A DNA stretch of 45,306 nt from an uncultured Bacteroidota bacterium (GCA_937868545.1 CALMMX010000213.1:1-45306); one strand, 5' to 3'. Positions 35,351-44,860 are shown, counted from the stretch's first letter. Numbers and translations: made by a program. Notes: generated by a model from the sequence alone, not told the origin.

Positions 35351-36526
35351 TTAATGGTTCTTGATTATTTTTTTTGTATAAACAAATTCTTTTGTTTTTA
35401 TAATTATGGAGTATATGCCATCTTTAATATCTGTTAAATCAACATAATCTAAATGATCATCAATGCTTTTAACATTGTCTCCTAAATAATTAAATATATC
35501 AACTCTTTCAATATTTTGAAAGTTTTTAAATATTAATTTTTCATTTACTGGGTTAGGATAAACCTCAATATTTTCATTTTTTATATTGTTGATATTTGTT
35601 GATGGTAAAGTTAAAGTTTGTGTTGGCAAGCAGTATTGTCTCATGTCACTATGTGGCCAATCAAAACTTGCCAAAAATGGCAAGCATCGTTTGTAATTAC
35701 AAACATATTTTGCAGTAATTAAGTTTGTTGTACTATATGTAGTACTTGTTGATATTGTGTAAGTATGTGAAAATAAACTTGCAAATGGAGGAGGATCGCC
35801 AGGAAAAGTGGGTTTGTTCAGTATAAATAACTTTGGATCTATTAAATCAAAATTCCCCAAGTTACCAAACTCATCTATGATTGTGTCAATTGGAGAGCCA
35901 TCACCCCAATTTACTTGAATTCCTAAATAGTCACTTAGAAAAACTCGGTCATTTACCCTTAAAGTATCAATTATGTATGCTTTAAAATGTGTGAAATAGT
36001 CTGCAATATATATATTAGGATTAATTAAAATTGGGAAAGATGGGGTACAACTTATGCTTGGTACTTTCATTTTAATGGGGGTTATATTCACTAATCCAAC
36101 AACACTTCCGCAACCTAAAACACCTCTATTCCATGCTAATCCAAACATACGGTTTGAACAATAAGGAGGAACTTGGTATGGCACAATTATAGAAGTTACA
36201 CTGTCTATTGAACGAATATTGTAAAATGAATTACTGAAATTGTTTCCAAAAAAGGGAAATTCAAATGGTGCAAGTAATGATGGATTAATGCCATCGTAAT
36301 TTGTTGCACAGCCACCATAGATAAATAAACTATCTTTCGTTAATAGGGTTACATTATTTTCTTTATTGTCGCCTAAAGTGTATTTAACAATTAAAGTATC
36401 ACCAACATATAAAAATGGAGCTCCACCAGCACAGGCTATACAATTAATATCATAGTTTTTTATAGTGGCATTTGCAGAAAAATAAACAAAACAAATTGTT
36501 AGTAGAGTTAAAATTTTCTTTGTCAT
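35351..36526 (-). CDS. Secreted protein with T9SS type A sorting domain
   Basis: A 391-residue protein. The start chosen is ATG 36526 (MTKKILTLLTICFVYFSANA), which is a complete signal peptide; an upstream in-frame ATG at 36559 would overlap the SprF gene. The body is beta-rich with several Cys (CIACAGGAPF, CSNRMFG, YVCNYKRCLPF) and no recognised domain. The C-terminus has the type A signal: NIEVYPNPVNEKLIFKN, DIFNYLGDNV, then DLTDIKDGIYSIIIKTK and a basic KKIIKNH end. It is exported by the T9SS and normally cleaved and anchored or released. It sits between the SprF-like and OmpA-like genes. Confidence 0.85.
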   Translation of the reverse strand: MTKKILTLLTICFVYFSANATIKNYDINCIACAGGAPFLYVGDTLIVKYTLGDNKENNVTLLTKDSLFIYGGCATNYDGINPSLLAPFEFPFFGNNFSNSFYNIRSIDSVTSIIVPYQVPPYCSNRMFGLAWNRGVLGCGSVVGLVNITPIKMKVPSISCTPSFPILINPNIYIADYFTHFKAYIIDTLRVNDRVFLSDYLGIQVNWGDGSPIDTIIDEFGNLGNFDLIDPKLFILNKPTFPGDPPPFASLFSHTYTISTSTTYSTTNLITAKYVCNYKRCLPFLASFDWPHSDMRQYCLPTQTLTLPSTNINNIKNENIEVYPNPVNEKLIFKNFQNIERVDIFNYLGDNVKSIDDHLDYVDLTDIKDGIYSIIIKTKEFVYTKKIIKNH

Positions 36527-36540
36527 AATTTTAATATTTT

Positions 36541-37584
36541 TTACATGTAAATAGGACAAACTCTAGTTTTTGGGACAAACAATTTTGGTTTAGCGTAAAT
36601 GTAAATAAATGAAATCTCGAAGCCACCTCTGCCATTTGTGGCGCGTTTAAATTGAGAATAGTTATAATCGTAAGAAGCTTGCAAACGCATGCTGTTATGC
36701 TGCAAACCAACAGTTGTAATAAAGGCATCGCCTAATCTGCTCAATAGACCAACATTAAACACGGTATTCGTTTTAGGTTCTAATATATAATAGTATGTTA
36801 ATCCAATTAAATTTTCTTTAAATTTTTGTTGTTGGTTAGCAAAAAAGTCAAATTGAATATTTGAAATATTTGAAAAACTGTATTTTAAATTTAACGATTC
36901 ATTGTGTTTTGAGCGCAGTAACACACCGTTAGTATTATTAAAAGAAATATTTGGTTTATTAATATGGCTTAATCCATATCCAATTGTTGCTGTGAAATTT
37001 TGAGTTAATTTTTTTTGAATCACTGCCCCAAAACCAATGTCGGCATAGGTTTTAGATAATTTTGGAAAAAGCTCACCGTTTGATAATCCATTGTTATAAG
37101 TATCTCCATCCCATTGTTTATCAAATGATAATTTATTTAAATCTAAACTTATATTGCTAATGCCAGCTACTACGCCTAAACCAATTGTAAGTCCTGAATC
37201 TTTTTTAAATGTTATTTTGTGATTGATTGGAACTTTAAATTCATTTATTTTATAATGTCCATCCCCTGAAGCATCATGGTTAAAAATTATCCCTACCGCT
37301 TCATCAGTATTTTTTATAAGTGATTTTTTTAAATTGAAATCGGCCCCAAAACTAAAGGTGTTATATGGTACTGGAACACTTTTCCATTGATTTCTGTAAT
37401 TAAAAATTAATCTACCATCTCCATCAAACATGCCAGCATTTGCAGGGTTTAAATTTAATGGCGACATATTCCAATTAGAAAAATGTAAATCCTGGGCAGT
37501 TGATGATTTTAAAATGCATATAATCATTACTACAAGCCATTTAGACTTTGTAATTATATCATATGTATTTAATTTTTTATACAT
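36541..37584 (-). CDS. PorP/SprF family T9SS outer-membrane protein
   Basis: A 347-residue barrel protein of the PorP/SprF family. The start of the mature protein, QDLHFSNWNMSPLNLNPANAGMFDG, is the family hallmark, followed by RNQWKSVPVPYNTFSFGADF. Strand-rich sequence follows to the C-terminus (GGFEISFIYIYAKPKLFVP). SprF-like proteins are needed for export of their cognate type B CTD protein; here the adhesin gene is directly upstream with a 1-base gap. The signal peptide is preceded by an N-terminal extension (MYKKLNTYDIITKSKW), so the true start may be slightly downstream. Confidence 0.92.
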   Translation of the reverse strand: MYKKLNTYDIITKSKWLVVMIICILKSSTAQDLHFSNWNMSPLNLNPANAGMFDGDGRLIFNYRNQWKSVPVPYNTFSFGADFNLKKSLIKNTDEAVGIIFNHDASGDGHYKINEFKVPINHKITFKKDSGLTIGLGVVAGISNISLDLNKLSFDKQWDGDTYNNGLSNGELFPKLSKTYADIGFGAVIQKKLTQNFTATIGYGLSHINKPNISFNNTNGVLLRSKHNESLNLKYSFSNISNIQFDFFANQQQKFKENLIGLTYYYILEPKTNTVFNVGLLSRLGDAFITTVGLQHNSMRLQASYDYNYSQFKRATNGRGGFEISFIYIYAKPKLFVPKTRVCPIYM

Positions 37585-37585
37585 C

Positions 37586-40500
37586 TTAATTCATTAATGT
37601 AATATTTCCTTTTTTAAAGGATTCTTCTCCATTGTTGCATTTAAAAGTTAAGTAGTAGCCATAAACACCTTGATCAAGTTTTTTGCCTTTGTAATAACCG
37701 TCCCAGCCTTTTTTAATGTCGTTTGTTTCAAATAGTTTTTCGCCCCAACGATCATATATAGCTAAGTAAACCTCAGTAACAAAATTGCTTCTAATATAAA
37801 GCACATCATTTACACCATCGCCATTTGGAGTAAATCCAGTCGGTAAAAACACTACGCCTTCATTACAAACGTTAGTTATCATTTCAATATAAATTGTTTT
37901 TAATGTGTGTGAACAGCCATTAATATCAGTAAAATAGATGGTGTATTCGCTGTTATGAGTTGGAGTAAAGGAATACACATTGCCACCTAAGTTTAATAAT
38001 GGTACATTCGGAACTATAGTTACGGTGCCTGAATAGGTAAACCCAGTTAAAGTAAAGGTTGCTGGTTCTCCAATTGTAATGGATGTAGATGATATAGCGA
38101 TAGAAGAACTGCTATATGAAAATGGATATATAGAAACAGTAGTAGTTAATTTACTTTTACACGTATCTAACCCTGATATTGTACTAACTGTTACTGTGTA
38201 TATTGTTGTAGCATTAGCATAACATAAGGGATTAGAAATGTTGGGATTATTTAATCCAGTTGTTGGACTCCAAGAATATAAAACACCACCACTTGCATTT
38301 AGTTGAACAGTGTCTGGTTCACATTTATTAATAGGGTTGTTTACAGTTACAGGTGTAAAGCCAGATAAGGAAATAACTTGCCTACTAGTATCTTTGCATC
38401 CAAAACTATTTGTAACAATTAATGAAGCTGTAAATGTTCCTGGTGAACCATAATAATACAATGGATTTTGTGTTAAAGAAGTTCCGCCATCTCCAAAATT
38501 CCATGCCCATGAAGTTGGACTAACAGCTGATAAATCAGTAAACTGAACATTGTTATTACATGCCCCAATACTATAACTAAATAGCGATGTTAATTTTGGA
38601 TAAACATTAACAACTGTTGTTAGAGTTTTAACACATATTTTGCCAGTAATACCAATTTGTGTTACTGTAACAGTGTAAATGGTTGTTGCTGTAACTGTGC
38701 TTATTGGATTTGTAATATTTGGGTTAGATAAACCAATAGTAGGTTGCCATACACAGGAAGTGGCTCCTGTTACTAGCAATGGAACACTTTGATACGTACA
38801 TTTAGAAATGGGATTATTAATTGTTAATGAGTCAACTGGTACAACAATTAATTTAGTTGTAGAATCTTTACATCCAAAACTATTTTGAGTAACTAATTTA
38901 ACTGTATACGTCCCGGCTGATAAAAAGGAATGAGAAGCGTTTGTTGAGGTTGATATTAAACTTGAATTTAGATACCATTTACTTGGCGTTCCAATAGGTA
39001 TAGTGTTATTTACAAAGCTTACATTATTGCTGCAAGAATCTACAATAGTTGTAAAGCTTGCAACTGGCTGAGGATATATTGTTACAGTTACTTTAGCTGT
39101 ATCATGTATATTATTACATATTGATGTTTTTACATATAAGTTTACAGTATAAGTTCCTGCTGCGGTATATGTTTTAATTGGGTTTGTTATTAATGAAGTA
39201 GTATCTCCACTTCCAAAATCCCACAAATAAGCGTGGCCTGATGTGCTTGCATTTGTAAATGAAATAGTTGCAGGAGCACAACCTGATAATAAACTGGTTG
39301 TAATATTTGCAACAGCAGTATTGAGTTGGAAGTCAATTTTAAAAACACCATTATTGCAATTTGTACTATGATTAACATTTGTTCCTGTTCCTGGCCATGC
39401 ACCAGGAGTTACTGGAAAGTCGTCGTTGCCGCCACAGCCAGCACAAACTGATTGATAAATAATTCCACGTTTATCAAACCTACTTGTTCCACCATCTACA
39501 TGTTCATGACTTAAAGCACCTCCAAAATAACTTCCAAATAGTAAACTAGACATATTAGGACCTAATACCATTAAATAAAAATTAAATCCATCTGTTGTTG
39601 GTTGTATTGCTGATGGTGTAATTGGCATCCCTGTTGTTGGAACACCTGTTAAAATATTTCCTCCCCAGCCTGATAAATAAATATTTCCTGCACAATCAAC
39701 CGAAAATGCAGAAGGAGAAATATTTATATTGCCAGAACCATTACCAAAAACGGTAGATGCCATTAAGGTATTGATTTGTGGATTTAATCTTTGAATAAAT
39801 TGTTTACTATTAACATTAGAGTATACTCCAGCTGTAATAGGCATTAATCCTTGCGATTGTCCATATAAATAGACGTTTTGCATATCATCTAATTGTACAA
39901 AATAACTTTGGTCGTACAAGGTTGTTCCTATAAAACTCGAATGCATAATGTATGAACCATCTTTTTTTATTTTGCAAATGTAACCATCGCATTTTCCTCC
40001 AGTGTAAATAGGTTTGTAGCTACCAGCTGTTGTAAAAAAATCGGAACTACTTGTACCACCAGTAACATAAATATTTAGAGTGTCATCTAAAGATAGAGCA
40101 TAACCAGCATCATTATTAGTCCCACCTAAATAGCTGCTAAAAAACAAACTACTTAAATTTGAATTAAATTTAAAAATTACAGCATCTTGTTTTCCATTTA
40201 AGGTATTATCAAAAGCTGAAACAGTAGGGAAATCGTTAGATCTGGAGCTACTGAAAACATAAATATTATCTAAAGAATCAACTTGAATTTCGCCTCTAAA
40301 TTGATCGCCATAATTAAAGGCTAAGGAATCAAATGATAAAGGAGCAATATTATTGTAATTTATACCATCATTTAATGAACCCCCAATATAACTCGATGCC
40401 ATTAAAATAGACCCTAAATTGTTAAATTTTGCTACATAAATATCTGTTCCATTTGCAAAATTGAGACCGTTAGATGTAAAATAAATCGGTATTCCTCCAT

Positions 40501-41596
40501 TAAAACTAGCATCGTAACAACCTGCTGTAGTTGGTAGATTAGTAGAACTCGTTACTCCATACAAACATAAATTGTCATTTTTGTCAACTACTAAACTGCT
40601 TACTTCTTCTGTAGCGGTACCTCCAAAATAAGTAGAGTATTTTAAAAAAACACCTGTAGAGTCGTATTTTGTAACTACTACATCTGTTAAACCACCGCCA
40701 ACAGCTCCTGTATAAGATACGTCATAAGCACCAATGGTTGTAGGATAACCTATATTAAAAGAAATGCCACCAGTATATAAACTACCTCTCGAATCGTAAG
40801 TGGCTGTCATACCAAAATTATCTGCTGTACTACCGCTTGATGCAGCAAAAACTAATAATGGATCAATTACTAAATTATAATTTGTGTTGTATTTTTTTAA
40901 AAGTTTAAAAGAAATAACATTGTCTTTTAATTCAATTCTCGAAGGTATTTCAATAGTGTCGCCATTAATACTTTGACATACAAATGGCTCATCTTCAATA
41001 GACTCGCTAACACTCGTTGAAAGGTGCAATGCACCATCTTTTATTTTTAGTTTGTTAATTCCAGTATATTTTATTTTAATATCATTTGGATTTCCATTTG
41101 GTTTAACAATAAAATTATATTTAAGTGATTGTCTTCCTCCTACATATAAGGCATTGATGTTATTATATAAATTATTTACCGATAGTTCAGTGTAATTATA
41201 AACATTACTTGCCCACTGGTTTTGGCTATTGCCAATAAAATAATTTTGATAATCGGATGATTTACCATTTGAAATTATTTGTGGCGAAGTGTTTGAACCT
41301 ATAAACTCAACATTATAAGCATGAAATTTCAACTTATCATCAGTATTTTTGCCTAAATGTTTTAATCTATAATTGTCCTTATCATATAAGTTAAAGGTAA
41401 GTGAACCTGTTTTTTCTATAAACAAAGCTCCTCCATCTAATTGAGCTCTGTAAGCAATTTTTGCCGCCCATTGATTATTGTTTTCTGTAAAACGAACGTA
41501 ATCAATAGTTTTTAAACTAGGAGTTTTTACTTTTTGCGAAAAACTCAAATAGTTTAAAATCAATAAAAAATAGAGTATGTACTTTTTTAGAATCAC
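37586..41596 (-). CDS. T9SS type B adhesin with SBBP and PKD repeats
   Basis: A 1336-residue secreted protein with a signal peptide (ending NYLSFSQ). Residues about 30-260 form an N-terminal domain (NNQWAAKIAYRAQLDGGALF, LVIDPLLVFAASSG). Residues about 265-720 are SBBP-type beta-propeller repeats, for example DVVVTKYDSTGVFLKYSTYF, SYLGGTNNDAGYALSLDD and YICKIKKDGS. Three or four PKD domains follow (LWDFGSGDTTS; AWNFGDGGTSLTQNPLYYY), then a type B C-terminal domain (FLPTGFTPNGDGVNDVLYI; AIYDRWGEKLFETND). The start is GTG 41596. It is exported by the T9SS, presumably with the adjacent SprF-like protein. The role is probably adhesion or gliding. Confidence 0.92.
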   Translation of the reverse strand: MILKKYILYFLLILNYLSFSQKVKTPSLKTIDYVRFTENNNQWAAKIAYRAQLDGGALFIEKTGSLTFNLYDKDNYRLKHLGKNTDDKLKFHAYNVEFIGSNTSPQIISNGKSSDYQNYFIGNSQNQWASNVYNYTELSVNNLYNNINALYVGGRQSLKYNFIVKPNGNPNDIKIKYTGINKLKIKDGALHLSTSVSESIEDEPFVCQSINGDTIEIPSRIELKDNVISFKLLKKYNTNYNLVIDPLLVFAASSGSTADNFGMTATYDSRGSLYTGGISFNIGYPTTIGAYDVSYTGAVGGGLTDVVVTKYDSTGVFLKYSTYFGGTATEEVSSLVVDKNDNLCLYGVTSSTNLPTTAGCYDASFNGGIPIYFTSNGLNFANGTDIYVAKFNNLGSILMASSYIGGSLNDGINYNNIAPLSFDSLAFNYGDQFRGEIQVDSLDNIYVFSSSRSNDFPTVSAFDNTLNGKQDAVIFKFNSNLSSLFFSSYLGGTNNDAGYALSLDDTLNIYVTGGTSSSDFFTTAGSYKPIYTGGKCDGYICKIKKDGSYIMHSSFIGTTLYDQSYFVQLDDMQNVYLYGQSQGLMPITAGVYSNVNSKQFIQRLNPQINTLMASTVFGNGSGNINISPSAFSVDCAGNIYLSGWGGNILTGVPTTGMPITPSAIQPTTDGFNFYLMVLGPNMSSLLFGSYFGGALSHEHVDGGTSRFDKRGIIYQSVCAGCGGNDDFPVTPGAWPGTGTNVNHSTNCNNGVFKIDFQLNTAVANITTSLLSGCAPATISFTNASTSGHAYLWDFGSGDTTSLITNPIKTYTAAGTYTVNLYVKTSICNNIHDTAKVTVTIYPQPVASFTTIVDSCSNNVSFVNNTIPIGTPSKWYLNSSLISTSTNASHSFLSAGTYTVKLVTQNSFGCKDSTTKLIVVPVDSLTINNPISKCTYQSVPLLVTGATSCVWQPTIGLSNPNITNPISTVTATTIYTVTVTQIGITGKICVKTLTTVVNVYPKLTSLFSYSIGACNNNVQFTDLSAVSPTSWAWNFGDGGTSLTQNPLYYYGSPGTFTASLIVTNSFGCKDTSRQVISLSGFTPVTVNNPINKCEPDTVQLNASGGVLYSWSPTTGLNNPNISNPLCYANATTIYTVTVSTISGLDTCKSKLTTTVSIYPFSYSSSSIAISSTSITIGEPATFTLTGFTYSGTVTIVPNVPLLNLGGNVYSFTPTHNSEYTIYFTDINGCSHTLKTIYIEMITNVCNEGVVFLPTGFTPNGDGVNDVLYIRSNFVTEVYLAIYDRWGEKLFETNDIKKGWDGYYKGKKLDQGVYGYYLTFKCNNGEESFKKGNITLMN

Positions 41597-41610
41597 TAAA
41601 GTAAATATAA

Positions 41611-41643
41611 ATAAAAAAGCTCAGAAGAGGAACTTCTGAGCTT
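41611..41643 (-). terminator. Strong hairpin terminator after the small membrane protein gene
   Basis: An 11-bp perfect stem (41617-41627 with 41633-41643; core AGCTCAGAAG/CTTCTGAGCT) with a 5-base loop. On the minus strand it is followed by six T. It lies only 20 bases before the GTG start of the adhesin on the same strand. Confidence 0.85.
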
Positions 41644-41662
41644 AAAATTAAAAATTTTATAA

Positions 41663-41872
41663 TTATCTTAAAGTGCCGTTTTTATCAGCTTCTTTAGTTT
41701 GTTTAATAATTTGTAAAGTTTGGTAAACTAATAAAAACCCAATAATTAACCATAAAATGATATTTGGGCCATGACCTAAAGCTTTAATACCTTTAAATAC
41801 CCATTGAGAAAAATCTCCAATAGCGTAAAAAACATCAGTCATAGTAGTCATTAAAATTAATAAAGCGCTCAT
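41663..41872 (-). CDS. Small membrane protein (DUF6341-like)
   Basis: A 69-residue protein with a single strong membrane helix (NIILWLIIGFLLVYQTLQII, about 37-56) and an amphipathic N-terminal segment (YAIGDFSQWVFKGIKALG). The basic tail is KQTKEADKNGTLR. Size and layout, and its position next to a DUF6427-like gene, fit the DUF6341 family often found beside DUF6427. In-frame Met at 9 and 12 are alternative starts. Function unknown. It is divergent from the next gene, 75 bases apart, and has its own terminator. Confidence 0.65.
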   Translation of the reverse strand: MSALLILMTTMTDVFYAIGDFSQWVFKGIKALGHGPNIILWLIIGFLLVYQTLQIIKQTKEADKNGTLR

Positions 41873-41947
41873 AATTAAATCTATTTTGTAAGTTTACAGC
41901 ACAAAATTAAAATAAAAAATTAAAAAATCGCCTTTTTTGTATAAAAA

Positions 41948-42940
41948 ATGATTGTTGGCTTACTAAAAAATAAATTACAAGTATCAATTTTTACGCTTTT
42001 ACTAATTTGTTTAGCATTATTTGCTTATAGTTTTGTTATTCCTGTTAGTTATAATGAGGTTTATAACGTTAGCGATAATTTATTGTATCATTTAATTTTC
42101 CAAGGATTTGCAAATTCGCCTGTATTTAATGCGTTTTTCAATTTACTATTAATATTACTGGGTTCTTTCTTTATATCTTATTTAACAACCGAAAACGAAA
42201 TAGTAAAAAAAGATAATTTTTTACCTGCATTTATTTACCTTTTATTTTCGTATTCTGCCATTACAAGTAATCAGCTTCAACCCTTATTAATTGCTAATCT
42301 ATTGGTATTAATAAGTTTAAGATTTTTATACAATTCTTATAGAAATGAGAATGCCTTATCTGATTCTTTTGGTGCAGGATTTTTGTTGACCTTGGCCAGT
42401 AGTTTTTACACCTATTATATTTTAATTATACCAATTGGAATAATTGCATTATTGATTTTAAAATCGTTTAATTGGCGCGAATGGTTAAGCTTTTTATTTG
42501 GTGTACTTGCACCAATATATATTTACATGTGTATTAGCTATTTATTATTAGGTGAGTTTAATGAGCCTTTTGAATTGGTGTCTAAATGTTTAAAATCTGC
42601 TCAATTACCTGTTATTTCTGAATTTTATTTAGTGTTTATTTTAATTACAGCCTTTTTGTTTTGTTTGGCCTTATTTTATTACATAACAAAAGGTTTTGGA
42701 AGTAGGGTTAAAATTCAAAAATCGAAGTTTATTTTAATTTGGCTTACAGCCTTTACATTTGTTGTTTCTTTATTAGATACTAGCTCTAATTTTTTCTTAT
42801 TACCAGCTATGTTACCATTAAGTATAATTATTGGCGATTATTTAGGAGAAATAAAACAATTAAAAATAGCCAATACATTGTTATTACTATTTATTGCAGG
42901 TTTTGCAGTAATTTGCTTCCATAATTTGAATTTTATTTAG
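41948..42940 (+). CDS. Polytopic membrane protein (DUF6427-like)
   Basis: A 330-residue inner-membrane protein with about nine hydrophobic segments. Landmarks are the opening MIVGLLKNKLQVSIFTLLL, LPAFIYLLFSYSA, the stretch SFGAGFLLTLASSFY, FNWREWLSFLFGVLAPIYIY and ILIWLTAFTFVVSLL. These match the pattern of the Bacteroidota DUF6427 family, whose role is unknown. The gene precedes purQ by 108 bases, in which no small gene or clear terminator was seen. Confidence 0.8.
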   Translation: MIVGLLKNKLQVSIFTLLLICLALFAYSFVIPVSYNEVYNVSDNLLYHLIFQGFANSPVFNAFFNLLLILLGSFFISYLTTENEIVKKDNFLPAFIYLLFSYSAITSNQLQPLLIANLLVLISLRFLYNSYRNENALSDSFGAGFLLTLASSFYTYYILIIPIGIIALLILKSFNWREWLSFLFGVLAPIYIYMCISYLLLGEFNEPFELVSKCLKSAQLPVISEFYLVFILITAFLFCLALFYYITKGFGSRVKIQKSKFILIWLTAFTFVVSLLDTSSNFFLLPAMLPLSIIIGDYLGEIKQLKIANTLLLLFIAGFAVICFHNLNFI

Positions 42941-43048
42941 GCTTGAAATTATTTTTAAACACTTACTGATTGTTTGTGCAAAAAAATAACCTAAGCATTT
43001 CAAAGAAATATCTATTTTTATAAAATAAATACATTAAAAATTAAACGT

Positions 43049-43744
43049 ATGAAATTTGGAGTAGTTGTTTTTCCAGGATCTAATTGTGATGAAGACATGG
43101 TTTATGTTTTGCGCGATATTATGAAGCAAGAAACTGTTAAACTTTGGCATAAACAAACAAGTTTAGAAGGTTGCACTCATATTATTTTGCCAGGAGGTTT
43201 TTCTTATGGTGATTATTTAAGAAGTGGTGCAATTGCTCGTTTTTCTCCTATAATGACGGAAGTGGTTAAACATGCTGAAGCAGGAGGTTTTGTTTTTGGT
43301 GTGTGTAATGGTTTCCAAATATTATGCGAAAGTGGTTTGTTGCCAGGAGCCTTATTACATAACGATTCTCGTAAATTTATTTGTAAAAATGTATTTATTA
43401 AAGCTGAACATACTAATTCAATCATTACTAATTCAGTGCCTTTAAAAGCTATTAAAGTTCCAATTGCACATGGAGAAGGGAAGTATTTTGCTGATGCAGA
43501 AACCCTTGCTGCAATGAATAAAAATGGACAAATAATTTTTAGATATTGTAACGAAAACGGAGATTTAACCGCTGATAGTAATCCTAATGGAGCTACAGAA
43601 AATATTGCTGGTGTTTGCAATGCAACAAAAAATGTATTTGGAATGATGCCACATCCCGAAAGAGCTGCAGATACTATATTATCTAATATTGATGGTAAAT
43701 CAATTTTTGAAAGTATCTTAAATGCAGTATTACAACCAGCATAG
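43049..43744 (+). CDS. purQ: Phosphoribosylformylglycinamidine synthase, glutaminase subunit
   Basis: A 231-residue class I glutamine amidotransferase that supplies ammonia to PurL in the fourth step of purine synthesis. The nucleophile is C86 in FVFGVCNGFQ; the triad is completed by H202 and E204 in MMPHPERA. GVVVFPGSNCDED (4-16) and LPGGFSYGDYLRSGAIA (47-63) are PurQ-specific. A free-standing PurQ implies a three-part PurS-PurQ-PurL enzyme, not the long fused PurL; purS and purL are not in the window. The VOC gene follows after 9 bases. Confidence 0.95.
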   Translation: MKFGVVVFPGSNCDEDMVYVLRDIMKQETVKLWHKQTSLEGCTHIILPGGFSYGDYLRSGAIARFSPIMTEVVKHAEAGGFVFGVCNGFQILCESGLLPGALLHNDSRKFICKNVFIKAEHTNSIITNSVPLKAIKVPIAHGEGKYFADAETLAAMNKNGQIIFRYCNENGDLTADSNPNGATENIAGVCNATKNVFGMMPHPERAADTILSNIDGKSIFESILNAVLQPA

Positions 43745-43753
43745 ATTTTAGAC

Positions 43754-44164
43754 ATGAGTCATCCAATTGTTTGGTTAGAAATACCAGTTTCTAATTTTGA
43801 TAGAGCCGTAAATTTCTATGAGAAAGTTTTTCAAGTTAAACTTGAAATTACTTTTTTGTATGATAAAAAAATGGCCCTTTTTACTAAAGAACATTTTGGA
43901 GTAAAAGGTTCATTAATTGAAACAGATAATTACACAGGTTCAAATGGGATGAAACCTTTTTATTATGTTACAGTAATGGCAGATGCCATTAATAGTATAA
44001 AATATAATTTAGGCAAAGTAATAACTGAACCGTCCTTATTAAGACAAAGGAATAGAGATGGAGATGTGGTTATTGGTACTAACTTAATTGATAACCAAAT
44101 TGGGTATTATGCTGAGGTGTGTGATAGTGAAGGAAATCACTTTTACATTTACAGCCATAGTTAG
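43754..44164 (+). CDS. VOC (glyoxalase/bleomycin-resistance) family protein
   Basis: A 136-residue vicinal-oxygen-chelate fold protein with two beta-alpha-beta-beta-beta modules. The opening HPIVWLEIPVSNFDRAVNFY is typical, with a second module around PFYYVTVMADAINSI and a final GYYAEVCDSEGNHFYIYSHS whose acidic residue (E131 region) usually binds metal. The YEKVFQVKLE stretch marks the first helix. The substrate is not predictable. It is likely cotranscribed with purQ, though no functional link is apparent. Confidence 0.9.
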   Translation: MSHPIVWLEIPVSNFDRAVNFYEKVFQVKLEITFLYDKKMALFTKEHFGVKGSLIETDNYTGSNGMKPFYYVTVMADAINSIKYNLGKVITEPSLLRQRNRDGDVVIGTNLIDNQIGYYAEVCDSEGNHFYIYSHS

Positions 44165-44182
44165 GGTTTTATTAACAGTATC

Positions 44183-44644
44183 CTATAGATCATTTTCAGG
44201 TAAATTATATTTTTTTCTAATTTCTGCCATTGTTTTCTCATCTCGTTCAATAATTTCACTTTGTTCTTTTTGTGAAATTTCTCTTTTAAACTCCCTCCTA
44301 TAACCAGGAGCATTGTCAACAATTTCAGATAAGATTGCAAATGCTATAAATTCTACAGAAAGATTTTCAATATTTTTAGCTTCAATAGCTAACCAATCAA
44401 TCAATTCTATTTGGACTTCTTTCACTCTTTGTATAAGAAATTTATAAGCATCAATAGGAACGTTTTTACAAAATGATTCCCTCATTTCCTGAGTGTCACT
44501 TACAAAATAATCAACATAAGGTAATAGATTGTGAAAAATTTCAGGAACTAGAGTTGTAATAAGTTGAAACTTTTCACCTTCTACTTTATTAAAGTTAAAG
44601 TAGATTTCCATTTCCTCTGCTGTTTTAAAATTTGGAATTTTCAT
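44183..44644 (-). CDS. Uncharacterised helical protein
   Basis: A 153-residue protein, acidic and predicted all-helical, with no signal peptide or membrane segment. Landmarks are MKIPNFKTAEEMEIYFNFNK, FHNLLPYVDYFVSD, FLIQRVKEVQIELIDWLAIE and a charged C-terminus (QKEQSEIIERDEKTMAEIRK). I do not recognise the family. It is convergent with the VOC gene (18-base gap) and lies immediately beyond the decayed end of the tRNA/GIY-YIG repeat. Confidence 0.72.
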   Translation of the reverse strand: MKIPNFKTAEEMEIYFNFNKVEGEKFQLITTLVPEIFHNLLPYVDYFVSDTQEMRESFCKNVPIDAYKFLIQRVKEVQIELIDWLAIEAKNIENLSVEFIAFAILSEIVDNAPGYRREFKREISQKEQSEIIERDEKTMAEIRKKYNLPENDL

Positions 44645-44806
44645 GTTTTAGTAAAACTATATAAGAACAGAATTTTTATTTGTATTAAAATAAGTATTTA
44701 ACGATTTATAATATTCATTACGAACCTTTTTAGTAAAGCGTGTTATTTCCTAAATCCAATTATTTTTCTTTTTCAATAATTTAACCTAATATAAAACAAT
44801 TTTCTT
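44645..44806. other. Non-coding AT-rich stretch
   Basis: This region holds no frame or RNA that I recognise. It may include unrecognisable remains of the decayed GIY-YIG copy and the promoter of the minus-strand gene ending at 44183. Confidence 0.4.
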
Positions 44807-44860
44807 CTATTTCTGAAAGAAAAACCTCCAAGAATACAATATATAAATGTAAAAGTTCAT
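44807..44860 (-). pseudogene. Decayed 5' end of a GIY-YIG nuclease gene
   Basis: Starting at ATG 44860, exactly 385 bases from the intact gene's ATG, the frame reads MNFYIYILYSWRFFFQK and then TAG. The first ten residues equal those of the intact gene at 44955-45245. About 20 bases are missing after TATTCT, then GGTTTTTCT-like sequence resumes out of frame and soon loses similarity. It is the left remnant of a second repeat unit. Confidence 0.75.

Noticed and set aside
36527..36559. Upstream start for the type A sorting-domain protein
   Set aside because: It overlaps the SprF-like gene and precedes a complete signal peptide beginning at 36526.
43213..43755. Minus-strand frame of 180 codons
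   Set aside because: It is antisense to purQ, whose catalytic residues are all visible.
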